A stretch of 64,000 bases of DNA, taken from NCBI GenBank assembly GCA_009363875.1, contig CM018695.1, positions 15,534,755 through 15,598,754 of the forward strand, written 5' to 3'. Position numbers and translations under genes: made by a program. This document shows, one piece after another, positions 55,901-64,000 of this stretch. Within the stretch, counting starts at the first letter, position 1; every line of letters begins with the position of its first letter. The notes under the pieces were generated by a model. That model was given only the letters and a program-made list of their open reading frames with translations, was not told where the DNA came from and searched no databases. The stretch comes from Mikania micrantha. Lineage: Eukaryota; Streptophyta; Magnoliopsida; Asterales; Asteraceae.

Positions 55901-58900
55901 TGCTTGATCTAGCAAAGCAGATGATATACAGTTTTCCATAGTTCCAAAAACAACCAAATATGCATTGTTCTTTTTTCACAAACATTTGAAGTACTGAACT
56001 TTTGACTCCGTAAATGATGTTTCTTAGTTTATTGCTTATATGAACACCCTAATATTTGATCTTACAATATGTTTATTTTTCATACCTCTTAGTTATTATT
56101 TATATTTTGAAGAGCTCTAGGGTGATTTAATTAAAATTTTGTACTTTTATAAAAGCCTTTGTGACTTTTCTTGGGGTGCCAATAATATGATATGGAAAAC
56201 AAAAACTAGTTCTAGAGAAATGTTGCATGCTGAGAGATGCTTATTTCTTGAAAATTCTAGGTGTAAAAGGGAGCACCTATCACATGTGTGCAAGGTGTAA
56301 AAAAGCACATGCCTGAGACAAGCAAGGCCCACACCTGCTCAGGCTAAGGCAGCCCTGCTTTAGTCTGATTCAGGCCGTTTTTGGCTAGTTCAGGATGGTT
56401 TTGGCTTATTCATATTGTTTGAAATTAGTTTTGACGGTTTAGGCCAGCATTTAGACGTCTTTGACGAATTTGGTCCGATTTTGCAACTTGATGTGTTTGA
56501 GGTGTCTAAGCTGTTCCCTACCTCACTTGAGTGCCTAGTGTACTTTTTGATAGTTTCAGCCCCTTGATGCTGCCAGAATAATAAGAACAAAAGAACAAGA
56601 ACACCATATTTGTGGAAACCCTCCATGACTCTTATTAATCTGAATTTTGGGAACAAAGAATAAAGACTCCCTTAAACCCCTATTTACAACGAAAACAAAC
56701 TTGACTCCAAGCAAACAATACTTGACTATTGAATAATTACAAGATTAGTCCAACAATCACCCCCTAATCTTGTTACATCATTCTTCAATATAGAACCAAC
56801 ATCTTATCCTCGTCCAATTGAATCAAGTTAACCTCCCCTTTCTTGTTCTCCCAACTCCATGAACATTCCATTTGAGATCTTTCTTTTCTTCTATTGTAAG
56901 TAATTGCCAATTGGTGTACTCAAACCTTAATTTCTTTTCTTAATGTTACCAACAGAAAACCCAAAACTAACCACCTGCCTGTTTTCTGAGCTGCCAAACG
57001 AATACTCAATCACCTGCTGATCATTTTTGCACGTGTGTTGGATCTACTACTTCCTTGAATATTCAATTTACCAGGTACGCTAAAATTAAGGACCTACTTC
57101 TTTTCTTTTTCCTTTGTGTCACAACCAAAAGAGAAAAAAGTCTCCAATATATGTTAACAAACAAATCCAGTCCTCAATGTTGTAGAAATCGCTAGTCGCT
57201 AGTCAGGTGGTGGGGTAGGGACTAGGGATTAATCTGGATTTGTCGGATTAATCGGATTGGAATATATATATAAATATAAATATTATATATACATACATAT
57301 ATATATATATAAATTATATATATAATTTTTCAAATTTCTATTTATACATCCAAATTTTCAATATAATTTTTATAAAGATGTTAAATTGTATGTATACATA
57401 GAGTTTTACTAAAAAATCGCCGAAGTTTTTGCCAGAATTCCAATAATCGTCAAAAAATCTCGCCGGAATTCAAAATTCACAGGAAAATGTTGCTAGAATT
57501 TCAAAAGTTGCTGGAATTTGATCGGATTCCAGCTGCTTTTTGGCCTATTTTGTACGCCTAGCCCGATTTGGACCGATTTTTGGGGTGACCAATTAATTGG
57601 CGGATTAGGAGAAATCAAAGCGGGAGATGGCCGACTAGCGATTAATCTCCGATTAATTGGCCGACTGGACCGATTTACAACACTAAGTTCACTAACAGTC
57701 CTTATCCTCTTGTGTAGCAGCTTCCCGAAACCAACCAAAGTTGCTTACCCCTTCTCTTTCTGCTTCTGGGCATAAGTGTTACAGCATTAAAAGATGCTTC
57801 TGCCCTTCTACTCTCGATTTCTGTGCAGTGAATCCCACAAAACAATCACCGTCTAAACTCTCTTTCTTTCTTTTTTTCCTCTCACAGAAGTAACTTTCAC
57901 TTGCTCTTTTTTTCCTTTCAGTTCCTCATATGAGCCACTGGATTCTGATACTAGTTGATCGTTTCAGCCCCTTGATGCCGTCAGAAAAATAAGAACAAAA
58001 GAACAAGAATACCAGATTTGTGGAAACCTTCCATGAATCTTTTATTAATCTGAATTTTTGTTCTATTTTTCTTATTCTTCTGGCAGCATCAAGGGGTTGA
58101 AACCATCAATAAACATTACTACTTAACCCACTTGTGACTAGACTATTGAATAATTACAAGATTAGTCCAACACTTCTAATGAAATTAGTGAAGATCAAAA
58201 GTGTTTGGTCAAATGGTTGGATATTGTCTTAGTTATACAAGTAATCAAAACTCTATGGTGGATATTGCCTTAGTTATCCTCTTGTGTAGCAGCATCCCAA
58301 AACCAGCCAACGTGCTTACCCTTTGTCTTACTGCTTCTCGTTTTAAGTGCTACAACATCAAAAAATGCTTCTGCCCTTCTACTCTTGATTTCCTTGCTGT
58401 GAATTCAACAAAACAATCACTGTCAAAGCTCTCGTTCTTTTTTTTTCTTCTCACAGAAGAAACTAACACTTACTCTTTTTTCCCTTTCCATTCCTCATAT
58501 GAGCCACGAGCTCTGATACTAGTTGATGGTTTCAGGCCCTGATGCTGTCAGAAAAATAAGAACAAAAGAACAAGAACACCAGATTTGTAGAAACCTTCCA
58601 CGACTCTTTTATTAATCCTAATTTTTGTTCTATTTTTCATATTTTTCTGGCAGCATCAAGGGGCTGAAACCATCAATAAACATTACTACTTAACCCACTT
58701 GTGACTTGACTATTGAATAATTATAAAATTAGTCCAAAATTTTTAATGAAATTAGTGAAGTGCAAAATCATTTGGTAAAATTGTTGGATATTGTCTTAGT
58801 TATACTAGTAATCAAAACTCTATGGTTGGTTCCCAACACACTGACCTACATTTATATTAACCACAGAATTACCAGTAGTATCTACTTTATGCAAGACGCA

Positions 58901-61900
58901 TCTCTTTATTTCTATATGCAGAGCCAACAATTATTGTTATTAAACTAAAATTGTCTCAGATATATATGTTTGATCATATTATATGCATATCCAATATATG
59001 AGGTATACATGTTTCATGGGATCATTGCAGGTGAAAGCTTTTAGCCGATCATTAGAGTCTTTCAGAACTGCAATAGTTGTGGGTGGAACAAACATTTCTG
59101 ACCAGGTGACTGTTACTAATACTGAACTGTTGTTTCATCAAGGCGGAAATTTCTCTGTTTGGCAATTGGTCAATTGTTTACTTTTGTAGTCTTTTAAAGA
59201 TCTTATGTTGTGGGTTTTGATAGTTGTAGGACAAATTTATATATTGTATTTTGCTTTGGATACGTAACAGAGGTCCGAGCTTCGGGCAGGAGTGGAAATT
59301 GTGGTTGCTACTCCTGGAAGATTTATTGATCATTTACAGCAGGGAAACACATCTCTCGCACGGATTTCATATGTTGTTCTTGATGAAGCAGACAGAATGC
59401 TTGATATGGGTTTTGAACCTCAAATAAGAGAGGTAACTTTGTTGTGTTGATCTTAATGCCAAATTCCTCACATTACATGCTCGTGCATTTTTTTTGCCTT
59501 TCTTATTTTCTTTAAACAAGTGGCCAAGGACCTTTGTTTTGTGCCTAGTTGATGTGGATATCAACAAATGAGCTTAATCTTTTATCTACTACAACTAACT
59601 TAAGTGAAGCAGAAAAATTCATTGTAATGTTCTTAAATATATATGTCGGTGGTGTTTTCGTATGCTGATGCCATTAAGCCTACTTATATATATGTCAGTG
59701 GTGTATTCTTATGCTGGTGCCATTACGCCTGCTTAATATTATTTCTAATTTGGCTTATTATTGGAAGTTGCTTTGGCCATTAAAGTTTTAGCGATTTTGT
59801 CTCTGGACTAGCATATTGTGAGGTACTTCTTTTGGGTGAATACAGTACAACTAGAATGTATATAAAACTTATATCTTGCTTTACCAATATTAGATCACAT
59901 GTACACTTGTAAATTTCTATTGGTCCTGCTATTGATAAATGTCTAAAACATCCAGACTTATTCTGGGTCTTCTTATTCTGGTAAATTAAACTGCTATGTG
60001 ATTTTCTTGTACTTCTAGGTAATGCATAATCTTCCTGAAAAGCATCAGACACTGTTGTTTAGTGCAACTATGCCAGTAGAGATTGAAGCACTAGCACAGG
60101 TATTTATATGATTTCTTTTGATGTTATTTATCTTATTAATTAAGTTAAAATTTGATTTATAATTCTAACACAATTCACAGCACAATGAAATTAAATATTG
60201 CTATTTTTATGGGAACTGGGAGATATCGTATACCTCAACTCATGCCTGACAGCCATTTATTTAGAAACGTCTATTACTGTGCAATGAATATGAACTCTGT
60301 TATGTTTTGCAAACTTCAGGAATATTTAACAAACCCAGTACAAGTGAAGGTTGGAAAGGTGAGTAGCCCAACAGAGAATGTGTCCCAAAATTTGGAGAAA
60401 ATTACCGAAAATGAGAAGGTATGTCAAAATTTTCTTTAGGTGTACCCTATACAAAATTCAGTAAATCATGATTTTGATTTAGAACTCAATTTGTACATAT
60501 TTGTAATAAACAAAGAGTACCGTCAATTAATTTTTTTTGAGCAGGCAAAAAGGGCACTTATAATTCATGCAAGATATAATTGTAAGATAACTGATAATTT
60601 GCAAGTTGTGACTTGGCATGATGAGAATCAACCAAGCAAATAGACTTGGATGTAAAAGAGAGACTGTCCATGAAGTAGATAATTAAATATGCTCCAGTCA
60701 CTTGTTTTTTTTCCTTTGAGTTAAGAGATATCACTAATTATTTCTAGAGCTTCTAAAAACTCAAATAAGCATAAAAAGTACATCAAGGATACGGTAAATT
60801 GGTTGCATGTTTCTAAAATCTAAAAAAGATGTTATTGATTGTTCTTTGGGGCAAGTTTAAGGATAAGCGAACAGTTATATGCCTGTCATCTCTATGTTAT
60901 GTGCATGTACACTGTATGAGAATAAGTGACAACTTATAGGTTAGTTTAAGCCTGAATAATGTAGTTTCTTAGTGTCTTTTTAGTTGTAACATGAGAAGTT
61001 TTAGACTCTCATGCCTTTTTTTATTTATTCCTTTTTTTCTATTTTCATTTAAATATAATTGCGTTATTGTAGTGTTTATTTCTCTAGACAACTCTTCGAA
61101 TATTGATTTACTGTTTCATATATATATATATATATATATTTGTTTTTCCTTGTGTGTTTAAAAAGTTTCCAATTTGTATGACTCTTACCACTTTCAGCCA
61201 CTATTTTATGCATCCAGATATTTTTGGTATTTGATTAATTTTTTTTTAAATAGCAATCCTAAAACACATCCTCATTCATGTTTGTGGCTATCATAGCCCT
61301 ACAATAATCTCATATTTCAGTTACAGTTCTATACCAATCATATGTCTGTGGCCTTCAGGATTTCTGATTATTTCAAGATGATGCAGATTGATCAACTACT
61401 ATCTTTGCTTGTTGAGGAGGCAGCACTAACTGAAAAATTAGGCCACCAATTTCCTTTAACAATTGTATTTGTGGAACGAAAGGTATTTTTTGTGAATCTT
61501 TATCTTAATTTTCAATTCAACCTTGTAGGAAAATAAGTTTCTATTATCATTTGATTTAACAATTTTTGCATGATCATTGGGAATCGGCCACAATGGAAAT
61601 ATTTTGATTTTCAAATAAGATGTAAATTTGCGCTCAACTCTTTACATTTGTATTTTGCATTCTGCATTCAGACAAGGTGTGATGAAGTTGCTGAAGCTTT
61701 GGTAGCTCAGGGTTTAAATGCTGTTGCTCTTCACGGAGGCCGAACTCAGAGTGAACGAGAAGGTGCCCTGCGTGATTTTAGACATGGTCCCACTAATATA
61801 TTGGTATGTAAGAAAGCTTGTAATATATAAACTAAAATATCTAAAACAAAATAAATGAATAGTTTTTTTTCCTCATCTTGTACTTTGATTTTCAGGTTGC

Positions 61901-64000
61901 TACTGATGTTGCCTCTCGGGGCCTAGATGTAACAGGAGTTGCTCATGTAGTTAACCTGGACCTTCCAAAGGTAGTTCATACTATATCGTTCATAATTTTT
62001 AGTAAATGTCTATGGAGGTGTTTTGACATGTGTTTTGGAATTGATTAGGCGAGAGATAAAATCATCAGAGTTAAATAATAAAATGGGTTTAAGAATACGG
62101 TGTTTAAAGTTGTCGTAATGAGATAATTAGTTGTTTGAATGTCTGATAAACTCCAACTATTTTTCAGGTTAGTATATTATATGAGCAACAATGACCCAAA
62201 ATGATAATTTTGTTAATAGTGTCTTCAGTTAGGTTTAAAAAACAGGTCAATAGTTAAGTTTAGATTTAATTGCTATTTTCCTCCTTGTGGTTTATCATAT
62301 TTGCCATTTTACTCCAAAAACGTAATTTTTGCTATTTATACATTGTGGTTTACCTTTTGTTGCAATTTTGCTCTATTCACCTAATTTCATCCACATTTTT
62401 CATTTGGTTTCCATCCATTTAGGGGTATTTGTGTCTTTTACCCCTAAATTTTTTTAATTTAAAAAAATCATCCATGTGTTTGGAATTTTTTTACCTGCGC
62501 CTCCAATATGCAGTGTTTTTAAACCAAGATTGGACTGGCTGGTCGGACCGCCCAGCTGGATATCGGAGGTTCAGATCAAAACATTCCAAACACATGGATG
62601 GCTTTTTAAATTAAAAAAGGTTTAGAGGTAAAAGACATAAATACCCCTAAATGGATGGAAACTAAATGGAAATTGTGGATGAAATTAGGTGAATGAAGTC
62701 TAATGGCAACAAAAGGTAAACCACAATGTCTAAATGACAAGAATTAAACTTTTGGAGTAAAATGACAAATATGATAAAATCTTTAGGAGGAAAATAACAA
62801 TTAACTCTTAATTTTATTTTACCATGAAAATGATCACTGACCCCTGAATTATCAGATAATCTTTGTTTATCCAAACATTGGAAACTCTACTGTGACTTGA
62901 GGTTTCAATAATCTGATATACAGTTGCAAAACACAAGTCCAAACACCCCATAAATGTCATCTGATTATGGAGCACTAACATTTCTCTAAAATCCATTTAC
63001 AAGATCAGTAGTAACTTTAAAAGTGATCTTTTTTTCTCATACGTTTTTGTTGATAACCTCAGACAATGGAGGACTATGTGCACCGAATCGGAAGAACGGG
63101 GCGTGCAGGATCAACGGGTCGAGCCACTTCATTTTATACAGATCGTGATATGGTTTCTTTCTTTTTTAACCTTTTCATTCTTTTTCTAGATTAGTGGGAT
63201 TTTACTAGTTATGTTTGTTTGTTTGTATTCTTTTTCTGTTTGCATTTTACTCCCTTGAATCCATAAAAATTTCAAAGCATGTGACCAAATAGAAACTTAT
63301 TAGACAAATGTTTATCTACTAACCAAAAACAAAACGTGGGATTTTGTAGAATAATATTGACATTATCAATTAATCTGTGGTAATTTTGAACCATTTTTAT
63401 ACAGATGGATCGGTTTGGGTTGTGTTCTATCCCAAACAGGTCAAAACATTAAATTAACATTTTTGACTGAAAGGGTAACGAGTCAAAACATGTTCAAGCT
63501 TGCCCATAGTCTTTTATTGCATTTAACCTCTTAAAAATTTTATTCCAAGTATTTGATTGTTGTTGTCACTAAAATGCTTTTGATATCACAACAAACAAAA
63601 TCATCATTTATAAAGGATTTTAAGAAACAAACAGGAAGCATTTGTGGGACAAGAGGACCCGACTTTTTACTAAAACCAGCTCATAAATAGCCCACTTCAT
63701 GCCTTATCCTCTTCTAGTCATGCACTTGTTAGTGATTATTTCTCTTTGGTTATCTTTTCAGTTCCTTGTATCACAAATAAGGAAAGCAATAGCAGATGTT
63801 CAATCTGGGAACACGGTGGCTTTCGCCACTGGCAAGGTACACTTTCTGTTTGAATAGTCGTTCAAGACCTTGGCATTGCATAGAGTTGATAATGTTGGCA
63901 TGTTTGCCTATGATTTAATGAAAAGTTGTTCAAGGTGCTGTATTTGATGAAAAGTAGCTCATTGTGATGAATATAAAATATTAATATTTCATAAAATTTA
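49974..64000 (+). CDS. DEAD-box ATP-dependent RNA helicase, 3' end beyond window
   Basis: Thirteen exons are visible, all GT-AG: 49974-50231, 55349-55441, 55514-55678, 55792-55887, 59031-59105, 59271-59432, 60019-60099, 60320-60420, 61387-61482, 61672-61803, 61896-61970, 63063-63152, 63762-63836. The protein starts MSYVPPHLRKS. Then come the Q motif (PTSIQAQ), I (AETGSGKT), Ia (PTRELAQQ), GG, Ib (TPGRFIDHL), II (DEAD), III (SAT), IV (IVFVERK), V (ATDVASRGLD) and VI (HRIGRTGRAG), all intact. It is a p68/Ded1-type helicase that remodels RNA with ATP; I cannot assign the exact plant orthologue. Introns 1 (5.1 kb) and 4 (3.1 kb) are swollen by transposons, but splice sites and frame are preserved, so it is probably functional. 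Confidence 0.95.
52844..53307. mobile_element. hAT-like MITE, 464 bp, nested in the LINE
   Basis: Ends are TATGGGTGTAAATGA on the left and the complement of TAGGGGTGTAAACGA on the right. The flanking 8-mers agtagagc-like (agagtagc, agtgcaac) are only partly alike. The interior has repeated gctcgagctcggctcg words and an AT-rich core, and no gene. Confidence 0.75.
53530..54063. mobile_element. MITE-like insertion with gattaatcgg repeats, nested in the LINE
   Basis: The segment opens with tagggattaatcggattgg and closes with gattaatcccgatttttacaac. The interior repeats ctaggctcga and ccgattaatc. A relative lies at 57190-57690. Exact borders and target duplication were not resolved. Confidence 0.55.
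54839..55136 (+). repeat. 151-bp tandem duplication carrying LINE-tail sequence
   Basis: Two copies start at 54839 and 54990, both reading cttgattata...gagccgggggtctctttgaa...ccttaggatag. By eye they are about 93% identical. They include a segment related to the LINE tail and lie in helicase intron 1, 215 bp before exon 2. Confidence 0.85.
56548..58172 (-). mobile_element. TRIM-like LTR retrotransposon in helicase intron 4
   Basis: On the minus strand: a 5' LTR (58172-57956, TGTTGGACTAATCTTG...GATCAA), a primer site TAGTATCAGAATCC (about 57953-57940), a 1.2-kb non-coding interior, a PPT TTAGGGGGTGAT (56767-56756), and a 3' LTR (56755-56548). LTRs are 208-217 bp. The flank ctttt (56543-56547) compares with cttct/ctttt after the LTR, consistent with a 5-bp duplication. 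No protein is encoded. A second MITE-like piece is nested at 57190-57690. Confidence 0.8.
57190..57690. mobile_element. MITE-like insertion within the TRIM
   Basis: Ends are tgttgtagaaatcgctag and the complement of gttgtaaatcgg. The interior shares gggattaatc, gccgactagcgattaatc and ttggccga words with 53530-54063, so it is the same family. The target duplication is unclear. Confidence 0.55.
58262..58822 (+). repeat. Tandem duplication adding a third TRIM LTR
   Basis: The block repeats 57695-58260: TRIM interior, LTR (58524-58739) and about 85 bp of the host intron flank (aatgaaattagtga...aaactctatgg). Because flank is included, this arose by duplication after insertion rather than by a second insertion. 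Confidence 0.8.
61114..61140. repeat. (AT)n microsatellite in helicase intron 8
   Basis: About twelve AT units. Confidence 0.85.
62266..62804. mobile_element. Long inverted-repeat MITE in helicase intron 11
   Basis: Two arms of about 230 bp are inverted copies. The left arm starts TTAATTGCTATTTTCCTCC and the right ends GGAGGAAAATAACAATTAA. Matching internal words include accacaatg/cattgtggt and ccatccatttaggggtatt/aatacccctaaatggatgg. The centre is short. A target duplication was not clear. It is non-coding and leaves the host splice sites intact. Confidence 0.8.

Overview
The window is nuclear DNA of a flowering plant. It has GT-AG introns, a cytosolic ribosomal protein gene with a telo-box/site II promoter, decayed plastid DNA and dense nested plant transposons. 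The Ty3 LTR families and Cassandra fit a eudicot, perhaps Asteraceae, but that is a judgement of style only. Two ordinary host genes are present. RPS26 (44233-46890, +) is complete. A DEAD-box RNA helicase (from 49974, +, 13 visible exons) runs off the right edge. Almost everything else is mobile or derived from it.

Layout: 1-5.06 kb is a decayed minus-strand Ty3 chromovirus (3' LTR, PPT, chromodomain, integrase, RNase H, RT, protease, zinc knuckles; gag N-terminus and 5' LTR lost). 5.06-10.1 kb holds a plus-strand LTR with its tRNA-Met primer site, a hAT MITE and LTR-like remains. 10.18-11.76 kb is a cluster of plastid fragments (16S rRNA, trnG-trnR, petD). 12.3-13.1 kb has Helitron ends.

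13.27-27.62 kb is the centrepiece, a Mutator-like element (MULE) with matching terminal inverted repeats and a 9-bp target duplication. It carries a five-exon FAR1-type transposase (-), a multi-exon Ulp1-type protease gene (+), and two small unrecognised genes transcribed divergently from between them. Its non-coding DNA is filled with roughly 45-50 copies of a short motif (AAACACCA / TGGTGTTT). The motif is absent from a 3.6-kb nested LTR/Cassandra insertion and essentially absent outside the element. This resembles the anti-silencing VANDAL MULEs of Arabidopsis, whose VANC protein recognises short motifs clustered in the element's non-coding DNA. It is the best candidate for an undescribed system here, though this copy is disabled.

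27.6-44.1 kb is AT-rich DNA, related LTRs, two solo LTRs with perfect 5-bp target duplications (34520-37355 and 37865-40034), and a hAT transposase relic split by a long-TIR MITE. 44.1-46.9 kb is RPS26. 47.3-49.9 kb holds LINE and LTR pieces. 49.97-64 kb is the helicase, whose first intron holds a sense RTE-clade LINE, whose fourth holds a TRIM-like element with three LTRs, and whose eleventh holds a large inverted-repeat MITE.
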